Assembly (NCBI GenBank): GCA_016926235.1
Contig: JAFGOZ010000373.1
Location: 1 to 64,000, forward strand
Reading direction: 5' to 3'
Origin: Bacteroidales bacterium
GTDB lineage: Bacteria > Bacteroidota > Bacteroidia > Bacteroidales > UBA10428
DNA: 64,000 bases
Below are positions 24,964-34,105 of this stretch, piece after piece; within the stretch, counting starts at the first letter, position 1, and each line of letters begins with the position of its first letter. A program made the translations under genes and the position numbers. The notes under the pieces are model-generated. The model had not been told where the DNA came from and ran no database searches. It saw only the letters and a program-made list of their open reading frames with translations.

Positions 24964-25350
24964 TCATTCTTCGTTTGTAAGCTTATCCAAAAGTCTCCTT
25001 TCCTTTTTCGTAGGTCTTCCGGTTCCCCTGTCTCTCTTTATAAAAAGTGTCTCGTTCAAGGCAGTCAATTTAGCTATCTCTTCTTCCGGAGTCAAATTTT
25101 CATAGGCTTCCATAGCCAATTTAGCGGAAACCCTTTTTTCAATTGCCTTTACAATTTTAAATGAATATATAGCAGGCAACTTTCTTACTACGACCTCCTC
25201 CCCTTCTCTTATCAACCTTGAAGGTTTTACCTGCATATTATTAATAAGTATTCGTCCTTTTTTGCAGGCTTCGGTAGCCAAGCTCCTTGTTTTATACAAT
25301 CGCACTGCCCAAAGCCACTTATCTATTCTAATTCCCGCTTCCTTCTCCAT
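24964..25350 (-). CDS. hslR: S4-domain RNA-binding protein (Hsp15-like)
   Basis: This 128-residue protein has an N-terminal S4 domain, 'RIDKWLWAVRLYKTRSLATEACKKGRILINNMQVKPSRLIREGEEVVV', which matches Hsp15 (HslR), a protein that binds free 50S subunits carrying stalled nascent chains. The C-terminal tail is basic ('RDRGTGRPTKKERRLLDKL'), which fits RNA binding. The gene starts two bases after the stop of the response regulator gene on the same strand, so the two are translationally close or co-transcribed. Confidence 0.87.
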   Translation of the reverse strand: MEKEAGIRIDKWLWAVRLYKTRSLATEACKKGRILINNMQVKPSRLIREGEEVVVRKLPAIYSFKIVKAIEKRVSAKLAMEAYENLTPEEEIAKLTALNETLFIKRDRGTGRPTKKERRLLDKLTNEE

Positions 25351-25352
25351 AC

Positions 25353-26057
25353 CTATTCCGTTTTTATTTCCAGAATAAATCCTCGGCCATGTATGTTATT
25401 GATAGAGATACGATTATCATTCTGAAGAAACTTACGTATTTTGGCAATATATACATCCATGCTTCGGCCCATAAAATAATCATCATCACCCCATATTTGT
25501 TTTAAAGCAATATCCCTTCTTAAAATTTTGTTTTTGTATATACATAGCAACCGCAAGACTTCAGCCTCCTTGTTTGTAAGTCTGCGTTCCGAATCCGGAG
25601 AAATAAGCACCTGGTTTGGATAATCAAAAGTATATATACCAAGCTGAAAAACTTCAGCCGAATCATTCTTTGCCAATGAAGTCTGCGCCCTTCTTAATAT
25701 TGCGCTGATGCGCATATTCAATTCCTCAGTGCTAAATGGTTTGGTAATGTAATCATCCCCTCCCAGCTTAAATCCATTAATTTTATCCTCCTCAAGATTT
25801 TTAGCTGTAAGAAAAATAATCGGAATTTTTTCATCTTTTTTGCGAATTTCTTTTGCAATGGTAAACCCATCCTTCAAAGGAAGCATAATATCAAGGATAC
25901 ATAGATCGTAAGGATTATTATTAAAGGCATCTAACCCGGAAACCCCATCAACACGAAGGTCCACAAAATAACCAGTCATCTCCAGGTAATCTTTTAAAAC
26001 AAAACCCAGATTTTCATCATCTTCCACTAGTAATATGTTTCCTTTAAGTTTGCCCAT
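25353..26057 (-). CDS. rprY: OmpR-type response regulator, RprY-like
   Basis: This 234-residue regulator has a receiver (1-120) with the acidic pair in 'LLVEDDENLG', phospho-acceptor Asp56 in 'ILDIMLP', Thr84 and Lys106 in 'YITKPF', and a winged-helix DNA-binding domain (about 140-232; 'DDYFMGRSMDVYIAKIRKFL', 'NNIHGRGFIL'). Its wording is very close to RprY, described in Bacteroides fragilis as the partner of RprX. The sensor gene lies 119 bases upstream in the same direction, and a -7 box at 26087-26094 could give a separate transcript. Confidence 0.88.
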   Translation of the reverse strand: MGKLKGNILLVEDDENLGFVLKDYLEMTGYFVDLRVDGVSGLDAFNNNPYDLCILDIMLPLKDGFTIAKEIRKKDEKIPIIFLTAKNLEEDKINGFKLGGDDYITKPFSTEELNMRISAILRRAQTSLAKNDSAEVFQLGIYTFDYPNQVLISPDSERRLTNKEAEVLRLLCIYKNKILRRDIALKQIWGDDDYFMGRSMDVYIAKIRKFLQNDNRISINNIHGRGFILEIKTE

Positions 26058-26086
26058 TAATGAAATACTTAAACTAATTAAGTTTA

Positions 26087-26094
26087 CAAATTTA
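26087..26094 (-). promoter_or_regulatory. -7 promoter box of rprY
   Basis: Minus-strand TAAATTTG, 29 bases upstream of the rprY start. No TTTG at -33. Confidence 0.35.
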
Positions 26095-26176
26095 ATTTAA
26101 TAAAATTACTTATAAAAAGACTGTGATATTTTAGCTTCAGATAGAAAAAGATTCCTTGAAAAAGCATCTATAAATC

Positions 26177-27430
26177 CTATTCTTCTTCTCCAAAAGGAAG
26201 ATAGATTTTAAATGTACTTCCCTTATTTATAGCACTCTCAACCGATATATTTCCCTTATGTGCTTCAATAATTTTGTTTACATAATACAAACCCAAACCA
26301 AATCCCTTCACATTATGCACATTACCGGTAGGTACCCTGTAGAATTTTTCAAAGATATGACGGGTCGCTTCGATATTCATCCCCATTCCATTGTCTTTCA
26401 CTGCTATTTCAATACCATTATCCAAATTCCTTGTTGAAATCAATATTTCAGGTTCGTTACCAGAATATTTTATAGAATTATCAATCAGATTAGTAATAAT
26501 ATTAATAAAATGCATGATATCAAGAAACACAAAAGATTTGGTCGCTTTCAGGTCAAAGTCAACGGCAACGGGCTTTTCACATCTTTCAAGGCACAAGTTA
26601 TGGATGGTAATCCGCAATAAACTATGAACATCACTTTTAGCCATTTTGAGCCCAAAATCACCTTTGTCAAATATTGCCAGCTGAAGCACCCTGTCTACCT
26701 GCAAACGCATACGTTGATTCTCATCAAAAATTATCTGAGCGTATTTTACTAATCTTTCCTTGGAAGGTTTTCCTTCACTTTGCAGTAATACCTCAGATGC
26801 AAGAGATATTGTAGATAGTGGTGTTTTAAATTCATGCGTCATATTATTAATAAAATCATTCTTTATGTCGGAAATCTTCTTCTGTTTAATAACTGCAAAA
26901 ACAATGTAGGTGAAACATAAAATTGTGATGACAAAAAAACCAACTGCAACATATAACCATAGTGACATTTCACTAACAATATGTTTTCGTTTATCCGGAA
27001 AATATACTTCAATATGTGTTTCCTGCGACTTAACAATATCTGATATACATTTCTTTATGATTGTGGTTTTCTGATTCATTTTGGATAAAAATCCAAAGGA
27101 ATGCCAAACCATTAAATCAGGCTGTGTAAATTTTACAGCATATTCGTAATTATCTCCCAGATTATAAAAATCAAAGTATTTTTCCATGAAATGTTTTAGA
27201 GAAGATGTGTCAAGGTAGGTATATAAATCATACTCTACTGTATCATTCAGTTTACCCGAGGCTTTCTTCAACTCTTTTCTTACTTCTGTTAGCGCAAAGT
27301 TGGTTTTGTTATCAAACTGGTTTTCAGACACTAAAATAGCCTTCCGTATCCAATATAGCTGAGTAAACAATACCCCCATAAGTGAAATAGATGCGAAAAA
27401 AATCAAAGCTTTGATTGTAGGTTTTCTCAT
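26177..27430 (-). CDS. rprX: Sensor histidine kinase, RprX-like
   Basis: This 417-residue inner-membrane kinase has transmembrane helices at about 7-25 and 157-180 around a small periplasmic sensor. The HisKA box contains His199 in 'NMTHEFKTPLS', then the N box 'ITNLIDNSIKYSG', 'VKDNGMGM' and 'GFGLGLYYVNKI' (G boxes) of the ATPase. It should phosphorylate the RprY-like regulator encoded downstream. The signal is unknown; the periplasmic part is about 130 residues without a named domain. The assignment to RprX rests on gene order and regulator similarity. Confidence 0.85.
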   Translation of the reverse strand: MRKPTIKALIFFASISLMGVLFTQLYWIRKAILVSENQFDNKTNFALTEVRKELKKASGKLNDTVEYDLYTYLDTSSLKHFMEKYFDFYNLGDNYEYAVKFTQPDLMVWHSFGFLSKMNQKTTIIKKCISDIVKSQETHIEVYFPDKRKHIVSEMSLWLYVAVGFFVITILCFTYIVFAVIKQKKISDIKNDFINNMTHEFKTPLSTISLASEVLLQSEGKPSKERLVKYAQIIFDENQRMRLQVDRVLQLAIFDKGDFGLKMAKSDVHSLLRITIHNLCLERCEKPVAVDFDLKATKSFVFLDIMHFINIITNLIDNSIKYSGNEPEILISTRNLDNGIEIAVKDNGMGMNIEATRHIFEKFYRVPTGNVHNVKGFGLGLYYVNKIIEAHKGNISVESAINKGSTFKIYLPFGEEE

Positions 27431-27530
27431 CGTCCAGTCCCATTTGAAGATTTGTAAATTTAGTAAAATATTTAAGACATCAATGAAATACTGGTGTAGC
27501 GGAAAATATGAACAATATTAATCAGACTTA

Positions 27531-28094
27531 CTATTTATTATTGAATTGATTCATTGCTAATTCAATACCTATAGTCGCAAAACTTTTTATTATTTCCCCT
27601 GATTTTTCAAGTAATGAAGGGATATCTTTCATTTCATCTTCTTCCCATTTACCAAGAACATAATCTACCTGGCGGCCTCTTGAAAAGTCATTGCCTATAC
27701 CAAACCTTATACGGGCAAAATTTTGAGTACCCAATACCTGAATAATGTTGCTTAGGCCATTATGTCCACCATCTCCCCCACTCGGTTTAAGCCGTAAAGT
27801 TCCAAAAGGTAAAGCCAGATCATCAGCAACAACCAGTAAATTTTCAACTGGTACTTTCTCTTTCTTCAACCAGAAATTAACCGCCAATCCACTTCTGTTT
27901 ACATACGTGCCGGGTTTAAGAAGCACAAGTATCCGGGATTTATATTTAAGTTCAGTCACAAAACCATATCGCCTATCGCTAAAAGAGATATTGGATGCCT
28001 TAGCCAAGGCATCCAATATCTCAAACCCTATATTATGTCTTGTATTTACGTATTCAGGACCGATATTTCCTAAACCTGTAATTAAGTATTTCAA
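27531..28094 (-). CDS. pth: Peptidyl-tRNA hydrolase
   Basis: This 187-residue enzyme releases tRNA from drop-off peptidyl-tRNA. The start '[29 protein letters not shown]' contains the conserved Asn and catalytic His. '[15 protein letters not shown]', '[30 protein letters not shown]' and 'RIRFGIGN' follow as expected. The gene lies 19 bases downstream of the L25/Ctc gene, an arrangement conserved in many bacteria, and is probably transcribed with it. Confidence 0.97.
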   Translation of the reverse strand: MKYLITGLGNIGPEYVNTRHNIGFEILDALAKASNISFSDRRYGFVTELKYKSRILVLLKPGTYVNRSGLAVNFWLKKEKVPVENLLVVADDLALPFGTLRLKPSGGDGGHNGLSNIIQVLGTQNFARIRFGIGNDFSRGRQVDYVLGKWEEDEMKDIPSLLEKSGEIIKSFATIGIELAMNQFNNK

Positions 28095-28113
28095 GACATT
28101 ATTATTTTAATAA

Positions 28114-28752
28114 CTATTCAGCTGCTTCTTCCTTTTCATGAGCTTCTGCACCTTCAGCAGCTTCTTCAGCAACACCTTCAACTTCTTCTTCACGCATACC
28201 TTTTGCAATCAGTCTGGATGAAACGACAGAAACAACCATAGCCCTTGGTGGATCTAAAAGTTCAAGATTGGTATAGTTTAAATCACCAATTTTAATTACA
28301 TCACCAACCTGCAGAGGTGTAATGTCAATCTCAAGGAAATCGGGAAGATCCTTAGTTAATCCTTTAACCTTCAGATACCTTCTTCTTTGTCTGAGTTTAC
28401 CGCCAGAACGAATACCTTCACTGCTACCAACCAATTGAATTGGTAATTTTACTGTTACCGGCACTCCATCCTGAACCTCTATAAAATCTGCATGAATGAT
28501 CTTATCGGTAACCGGATGAAACTGAAAATCCTGTAATATTGCTATATGCTTTGCACTACCTACATCAAGATTTACAAGATACACATTAGGTGTATAAATA
28601 AGATTCTGAAATTCATTTTCAAAAGCTGCAAAATGAACTACCTTATCCCCACCATACATAACACAAGGAACCATTTTATCTTTCCTTAACTTTTTGGAAT
28701 TCTTCTTTCCGACATCTTTTCTTATTTCGCCGGACAAGTCATACGTTTTCAT
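28114..28752 (-). CDS. rplY: Ribosomal protein bL25 / general stress protein Ctc
   Basis: This 212-residue protein is the long (Ctc) form: an N-terminal 5S rRNA-binding L25 domain (1-95; 'GKKNSKKLRKDKMVPCVMYGG', 'DFQFHPVTDKIIHADFIEV') and a C-terminal beta domain (about 100-185; 'VKLPIQLVGSSEGIRSGGKL'). It ends in a Glu/Ala-rich acidic tail. It is followed closely by pth. A full-consensus promoter lies at 28846-28877. Confidence 0.96.
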   Translation of the reverse strand: MKTYDLSGEIRKDVGKKNSKKLRKDKMVPCVMYGGDKVVHFAAFENEFQNLIYTPNVYLVNLDVGSAKHIAILQDFQFHPVTDKIIHADFIEVQDGVPVTVKLPIQLVGSSEGIRSGGKLRQRRRYLKVKGLTKDLPDFLEIDITPLQVGDVIKIGDLNYTNLELLDPPRAMVVSVVSSRLIAKGMREEEVEGVAEEAAEGAEAHEKEEAAE

Positions 28753-28845
28753 CTCTTTTTAATTTGTTTGTGCTACTCAGGACTCTATGATCCTCTGAAT
28801 CCCCCATCACACAAGAGTTAATACTACATTTGCTAAAAATAGCTG

Positions 28846-28877
28846 CAAATATATAACTTCTTAATAAATTTAGCAAA
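28846..28877 (-). promoter_or_regulatory. Consensus promoter of rplY-pth
   Basis: On the minus strand TTTG (28874-28877) and TATATTTG (28846-28853) are separated by 20 bases, an exact Bacteroidota promoter. The leader to the rplY start is about 90 bases. Confidence 0.7.
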
Positions 28878-28975
28878 ATAAATGCAAAACATTATGTGAA
28901 AAATAAAGAAATTTTTTATTCGATGGTAGACATTATTATTAACCGAAGTTGATAACTCTCATGAATCGTTACGTT

Positions 28976-29914
28976 TTATATAATAAACGACGAACTGATT
29001 GACTTATATCTATATACCTTATCAATTACTTCTGCAAACATGTCGGCAACAGAAATTACCTTAATTTTTTCACTTTCACGGTTTAATGGAATTGTATCTG
29101 TTACCACAACCTCTTCAATGGCCGAATTCTCAATACGATCGTAAGCAGGACCAGATAAGACAGGATGTGTAACAACCACCCGGATGCTATTCGCACCCAT
29201 ATCTTTCATCAAATCAGCAGCCATAGTAATTGTCCCTGCAGTATCAATCATATCATCAACAATTATGATATCCTTCCCTTTAACATCGCCGATTACCCTG
29301 ATTTCTTCAACCACATTAGCTTTTTTCCGCATTTTATAGCATATAACCATCTCAGCTTTCAGAAATCTCGAATATACATTGGCTCTTTTTGTTCCACCCA
29401 TATCGGGTGCTGCAATTACAAGATTTTCCAGGTTCAGGCTTTTAATATATGGCACAAAAAGTGTTGAAGCGTATAAATGATCTACCGGAACATTAAAGAA
29501 ACCCTGAATCTGATCGGCATGCAAATCCATTGTCATTACCCGGTCAACACCTGCCGCTGTAAGTAGGTCTGCAACCAGTTTTGCGCCTATTGATGCACGC
29601 GGCTTATCCTTCCTGTCTTGCCGTGCAAATCCAAAATAAGGTATTACAGCTGCAATCTGATAAGCAGAAGCCCTTTTTGCTGCATCAATAAGAAGCAGCA
29701 ACTCAAATAGATTCTCGGTTGGCGGAAATGTAGATTGAATTATAAACACAGAACACCCCCTTACAGATTCATCCAGATAAGGTTGAAATTCCCCGTCACT
29801 AAACCTCAACATTCGTATCTTACCCAGTTCGGTACCAAAACTTTCTGCAATTTTCTCGGCAATATATCGGGATTCCGTGCCTGAAAACAGTTTTATTGGA
29901 GTTTTTATCTTCAT
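28976..29914 (-). CDS. prs: Ribose-phosphate pyrophosphokinase
   Basis: This 312-residue enzyme makes PRPP from ribose 5-phosphate and ATP for nucleotide, His and Trp synthesis. 'SDGEFQPYLDESVRG', 'PYFGFARQDRKDKPRASIGAK', 'MTMDLHADQIQGFF' (metal-binding) and the PRPP-binding loop 'IIVDDMIDTAGTI' are all present. It is of normal length. It is monocistronic, with a -7 box at 29942-29949. Confidence 0.97.
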   Translation of the reverse strand: MKIKTPIKLFSGTESRYIAEKIAESFGTELGKIRMLRFSDGEFQPYLDESVRGCSVFIIQSTFPPTENLFELLLLIDAAKRASAYQIAAVIPYFGFARQDRKDKPRASIGAKLVADLLTAAGVDRVMTMDLHADQIQGFFNVPVDHLYASTLFVPYIKSLNLENLVIAAPDMGGTKRANVYSRFLKAEMVICYKMRKKANVVEEIRVIGDVKGKDIIIVDDMIDTAGTITMAADLMKDMGANSIRVVVTHPVLSGPAYDRIENSAIEEVVVTDTIPLNRESEKIKVISVADMFAEVIDKVYRYKSISSSFII

Positions 29915-29941
29915 CCTTATTTAGTGGTTTGAAAGAGAATG

Positions 29942-29949
29942 CAAATGTA
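29942..29949 (-). promoter_or_regulatory. -7 promoter box of prs
   Basis: Minus-strand TACATTTG, 27 bases upstream of the start at 29914. Confidence 0.5.
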
Positions 29950-30103
29950 AAAAAATATAGCGCAAAGATAGGTATTAGCATTAAAATTTAAGGTCTATTT
30001 TCGTAAATGGATTATTAACAAAAGCAGACCAGTTCTGAATGATTCAGAAATAAAGACTTTCGAAACTATCCTGTTGAAAAATAATATAAAAATCTAACCC
30101 TGT

Positions 30104-30616
30104 TTAGTCCTTAATATAACAATTCATTATTTCTCCAATATAAAATTTGTGAAAATCTCTTTGAGGATAAATATCCAACGGAATCTCTAAATCTATAAAT
30201 TTTTCGGGGTTTATAGTATCTTCATAAATTTTTTTGCATTCAAGGACTAACCGGGCTTGTTCGAAAGTTATATTACCAAACTCCGTTATAGCAGGTTTTA
30301 ATCCCGTAGCCTTTATTTTATCCGTATCCTTCCCAGAATGAGAACCACAAAAACTTAATTTATCTTTATGTGCAGGCTCAAAAAATGATAATGTATAATA
30401 TTCGTTTTCCTCCATAAACCGGAAGGTATAACGGTGTGGCCGTATATAACAAATAGCAATATTTTTGTTCCACAAAACACCAATAGTACCCCAACTGGCA
30501 GTCATCGTATTGAAGGAACCTATGTTACCTGCTGTAATAAGCATCCAATCGCTTCCAATCAGTTTGAATGCATTCTCCCGAAGCATGTTCACGCTTATCT
30601 TTTTAAATTCTTTCAT
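30104..30616 (-). CDS. Flavin reductase-like (FMN-binding split barrel) protein
   Basis: This 170-residue protein belongs to the flavin reductase family: 'LITAGNIGSFNTMTASWGTIGVLWNKNIAICYIRPHRYTF' forms the FMN-binding split barrel and 'YYTLSFFEPAHKDKLSFCGSHSGKDTDKIKATGL' the lid. It should reduce flavin or a flavin-like substrate with NAD(P)H; the substrate is not evident. A minus-strand TACATTTG at 30643-30650 may be its -7 box. It is divergent from the transporter gene at 30852. Confidence 0.85.
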   Translation of the reverse strand: MKEFKKISVNMLRENAFKLIGSDWMLITAGNIGSFNTMTASWGTIGVLWNKNIAICYIRPHRYTFRFMEENEYYTLSFFEPAHKDKLSFCGSHSGKDTDKIKATGLKPAITEFGNITFEQARLVLECKKIYEDTINPEKFIDLEIPLDIYPQRDFHKFYIGEIMNCYIKD

Positions 30617-30823
30617 GTCAAGTAATTATCATTTAATATCTGCAAATGTAAATATTCTCTTTTGGTAATGCTACTATTCAAGACTGAACTGCAAATTAAT
30701 TTTAGCCCCAGTTATACCAATCCATATATAAGATGCCCATATTTACTTTTCTATATACATTCCCCTTCTATTCGCCTAAAATCAAGCTATTTAAGTATAG
30801 ACTTAAATTTCACAATATTTATT

Positions 30824-30831
30824 TATATTTG
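30824..30831 (+). promoter_or_regulatory. -7 promoter box of the transporter operon
   Basis: TATATTTG, 20 bases before the ATG at 30852. No TTTG at the expected -33 spacing. Confidence 0.5.
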
Positions 30832-30851
30832 TTGACCCAAAATTAACCATT

Positions 30852-31805
30852 ATGCAAGAAATTCTTTCAAAATTAGACGGAGTCCGTCTTAATTTTTCCC
30901 AGGATGGTCTGATATTCTTAAATCTCACACTGGCATTTATTATGTTTGGTGTTGCGCTTGAAATTAAAGTTGAAAACTTCAGGCAAATATTTGTTCATCC
31001 AAAACCTGCATTGGTAGGCATTTTGTCTCAATTCATCTTCCTTCCTGCTGTCACATTCCTGATTACAATACTATTTCGCAACATTATTACTCCTACCATT
31101 GCACTTGGAATGATTTTGGTTGCTTCATGCCCTGGCGGAAACATTAGTAATTTTATTTCGGCCCTGGCAAAAGCAAATAAAGAACTATCCATTAGCCTTA
31201 CAGCATTTTCTACTATTGCATGCATTATTTTAACTCCCTTTAACTTCACATTGTGGGGCGGTTTTTTTATCAAACTTTATAATAAATATGATGCCAGTGC
31301 ATTGGTACGACCTTTGGAAATTGATCCGTATTACATGTTTCAAACTGTTTTTATCCTATTAGGAATACCTATTCTTATTGGAATGCTCTGTTCATGGAAG
31401 CTTCCTAAATTTACATCTAAAATTTCCAAACCCATTAAAATTTTATCTATAATCTTATTCTTCGGTATTGTTATAGCTCTGTTTTCAAATAACTACGAGC
31501 ACTTTATTAAATACATTAAATACATTTTTATAATAGTTTTTATACATAACAGCCTTGGCTTTCTTACCGGATTTTCATTAGGCAGTGTTTTTAAATTAAA
31601 AAGTGCTGACATAAGAACCGTAACAATTGAAACAGGAATCCAAAATTCCGGATTGGGTTTGATCCTGTTGTTTAATACAAAGATATTCCCTACAGAACTT
31701 GCAATTGGGGGCATGGCATTTATTGCTGCATGGTGGGGGATCTGGCATATATTATCAGGTTTGAGTTTAGCTGGTTTATGGTATAGAAGGCCATATACGA
31801 GATAA
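30852..31805 (+). CDS. Bile acid:sodium symporter (SBF) family transporter
   Basis: This 317-residue inner-membrane protein has about nine to ten hydrophobic segments. The family's substrate-site motifs are visible: 'ASCPGGNISNFISALAKANKELSISLTAFST' and 'VTIETGIQNSGLGLILLF'. Members couple sodium to uptake of organic anions. Bacterial substrates are often other than bile acids, so the substrate here is open. It starts a probable operon: the acyltransferase gene follows after 14 bases and the SDR gene after that. Confidence 0.87.
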   Translation: MQEILSKLDGVRLNFSQDGLIFLNLTLAFIMFGVALEIKVENFRQIFVHPKPALVGILSQFIFLPAVTFLITILFRNIITPTIALGMILVASCPGGNISNFISALAKANKELSISLTAFSTIACIILTPFNFTLWGGFFIKLYNKYDASALVRPLEIDPYYMFQTVFILLGIPILIGMLCSWKLPKFTSKISKPIKILSIILFFGIVIALFSNNYEHFIKYIKYIFIIVFIHNSLGFLTGFSLGSVFKLKSADIRTVTIETGIQNSGLGLILLFNTKIFPTELAIGGMAFIAAWWGIWHILSGLSLAGLWYRRPYTR

Positions 31806-31819
31806 CAAAAAAAGAAAAG

Positions 31820-33202
31820 ATGGATAAATGGGAGAGAATCTGGAAGAAGAGAGAAACTATTTATATACCTTCCAGGAAATATACTTTAATAAGGACATAT
31901 AGCAGGTGGATTTTTAATTCCTTCTATAAACGAATTTATGTTCGGGGTTTTGAGAATGTAAGCAGGAAGGATCCCGTGATTTTCGCCCCAAACCATCAAT
32001 GTGCATTAATGGATGCCCTTGCCATTGTATACAAATGTGGCACTCTACAACCTGTTTTTCTCGCAAGACAAGACGTATTCAAAGCATATCTTGCTGCCCG
32101 TATCCTTACTATTTTAAAAATCATGCCGGTCTATCGGGACAGAGATGGTGGCGCAGAAGCCGTTAAGAAAAATGAAAAAATATTTGACATCGTAAATGAA
32201 ACCCTGCTAAATAAAAAGCAAATCGGTATTATGCCTGAGGCTTCTCATGGTGATAAAAGAAGATTAAAAAACACTATGAAAGGCACATACAGACTGGCAT
32301 TCAGGGCACAGGAAACATTTGGTGACGAATCCGCTGTAAAATTAGTACCAGTAGGACTTGAATATACAGATCATGCAAAATACCAGGCTGAGCTTTTAGT
32401 AAATTATGGAGATGCTATTGAAGTGAATGAATACATGCCATTATACAGGGAAAATCCTGCAAAAGCATTGTTGGCAATTAAAAAACGGTACGAAGATGAA
32501 GTAAAAAAACTCATGATCAACATAGATAGCGAAGAATACTATGACTCATATGAAGGTCTCAGGATTATCTATGGTAAAAACATGCAAATTAAGATAAATG
32601 CCCCTACTGGCAAGCTTCCTGACCAGGTATATACTGATAAAAGAATGATTGAACTACTTGAAGATGTTGAAAAAAACACCCCTCAAATAATGCAGGGCTT
32701 AAGTAAAAAGGTCTTACAATATTTTGAACTGCTTAAAAAAACGAATTTACGTAACTGGGTGATCAGAAAGGGAAAGTTTTCATTGATTTCTCTGATAGCC
32801 CAGACTACCCTGGCTATTATCTTTTTCCCTTTTTTCATATACGGCTACTTCAACAATTATTTTCTATTTAAGATTCCTGTTTGGGCAGTTAAAAAAGTAA
32901 AAGATCGCCAATTTCACAGCTCAGTAAAATTCGTTACAGCTTTGTTTACCGTCCCCATTTTCTATCTTTTACAATTTCTCATTGTCCTTTTTTGCACAAG
33001 AGGTACATGGTGGATCGAATTTGCCTACTTACTAAGTATCCCGATTTCAGGATGGTGGGCAAAAATCTATTACTTTGCAGTAAAAAAACTATTAGCAAAA
33101 TGGAGGTTTACTAGTAAGAAAAAAGAAAAAGATATTCAATCTCTTATCAAGTTACATCAAGAGATTATTGAACAAATGGATGAAATTACAAGTAAAAATT
33201 AA
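31820..33202 (+). CDS. PlsC-type acyltransferase
   Basis: This 460-residue protein has an N-terminal lysophospholipid acyltransferase domain (about 40-240). The active-site block reads 'APNHQCALMDALAI', where His and Asp are separated by five residues rather than the canonical four, as in related Bacteroidota homologues. 'MPEASHGDKRRLK' is the glycerol-phosphate-binding block. The C-terminal half has three to four membrane helices ('FSLISLIAQTTLAIIFFPFFIYGYF', 'FVTALFTVPIFYLLQFLIVLF', 'FAYLLSIPISGWWAKIYYF'). It probably acylates a lipid precursor. It lies between the SBF transporter and an SDR in one operon. Confidence 0.83.
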   Translation: MDKWERIWKKRETIYIPSRKYTLIRTYSRWIFNSFYKRIYVRGFENVSRKDPVIFAPNHQCALMDALAIVYKCGTLQPVFLARQDVFKAYLAARILTILKIMPVYRDRDGGAEAVKKNEKIFDIVNETLLNKKQIGIMPEASHGDKRRLKNTMKGTYRLAFRAQETFGDESAVKLVPVGLEYTDHAKYQAELLVNYGDAIEVNEYMPLYRENPAKALLAIKKRYEDEVKKLMINIDSEEYYDSYEGLRIIYGKNMQIKINAPTGKLPDQVYTDKRMIELLEDVEKNTPQIMQGLSKKVLQYFELLKKTNLRNWVIRKGKFSLISLIAQTTLAIIFFPFFIYGYFNNYFLFKIPVWAVKKVKDRQFHSSVKFVTALFTVPIFYLLQFLIVLFCTRGTWWIEFAYLLSIPISGWWAKIYYFAVKKLLAKWRFTSKKKEKDIQSLIKLHQEIIEQMDEITSKN

Positions 33203-33210
33203 ATATACAT

Positions 33211-34005
33211 ATGAACCTGAAAGAAAAAAATGTTCTGATAACCGGTGCATCATCTGGAATTGGAGAAGGCCTTGCCATTGAATTTGCGAAGCAAGGAGCT
33301 AATATAATACTCGCTTCAAATCAACCCGAAGAATTAATCAGGGTGCAAAAGGAATGCAACAAGTATGGGGTAAAAACCTATGTGTACCCGATAGATTTAG
33401 GAGACGAAAAAAATGTCGTTGAAACTGCACAAAAAATTATTAGTGAAGTTAATACGATTGACATATTGGTAAATAACGGAGGGATAAGCCAAAGGTCCTA
33501 TGCAGTAGAAACCCCTGTTGAGATTGACCGGAAAGTTATGGAAATTGATTTTTTTGGCCACGTAGTGCTGACAAAACAAATTCTTCCGCTTTTTGTTAAA
33601 CAGAATGGTGGAAATATTATCGTGATGAGCAGTGTAGTAGGTAAATTCGGATTTCCTTTAAGAACAGCTTATGCTTCAGCTAAACATGCATTGCATGGCT
33701 TCTTTGAAGGGTTAAGATCAGAAATGAAACCAAATAATGTAAAAATTTTGATAGTTTGTCCCGGGAAAATAAAAACCAATATTTCACTGCATGCTATAAC
33801 CAAAACAGGAGAAAAATGGGGCAAGATGGATCGCAGCCAGGAAAGAGGAATGCCAATTGACAAATGTGCCCGTAGAATAATACGTGCTATGAAAAGAAAC
33901 CGAAAGGAACTGTTTATTGGTGGCAAAGAAGTTGTTATGGTATTTATACGTAATTACTTACCCAGATTGTTTTACTATCTGGCACCACGTGTGAAAACAG
34001 TCTAA
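33211..34005 (+). CDS. Short-chain dehydrogenase/reductase
   Basis: This 264-residue classical SDR has the cofactor motif 'ITGASSGIGEGLAIEFA', 'LVNNGGISQRS' and the catalytic Ser-Tyr-x3-Lys ('MSSVVGKFGF' and 'AYASAKHALHG'). The C-terminus is hydrophobic ('VVMVFIRNYLPRLFYYLAP'), as in membrane-associated SDRs related to dehydrogenase/reductase 7-type enzymes. It follows the acyltransferase gene by eight bases, so a lipid or fatty-chain substrate is plausible but not shown. Confidence 0.87.
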   Translation: MNLKEKNVLITGASSGIGEGLAIEFAKQGANIILASNQPEELIRVQKECNKYGVKTYVYPIDLGDEKNVVETAQKIISEVNTIDILVNNGGISQRSYAVETPVEIDRKVMEIDFFGHVVLTKQILPLFVKQNGGNIIVMSSVVGKFGFPLRTAYASAKHALHGFFEGLRSEMKPNNVKILIVCPGKIKTNISLHAITKTGEKWGKMDRSQERGMPIDKCARRIIRAMKRNRKELFIGGKEVVMVFIRNYLPRLFYYLAPRVKTV

Positions 34006-34105
34006 CCACTTAAATAACAGATGACATATACCTTATCGGAATATTTTTAAAATAGAATTTAGTATTAAGAATTAATTTTATATTTTCGTATTTTTAAAAG
34101 ATTGA

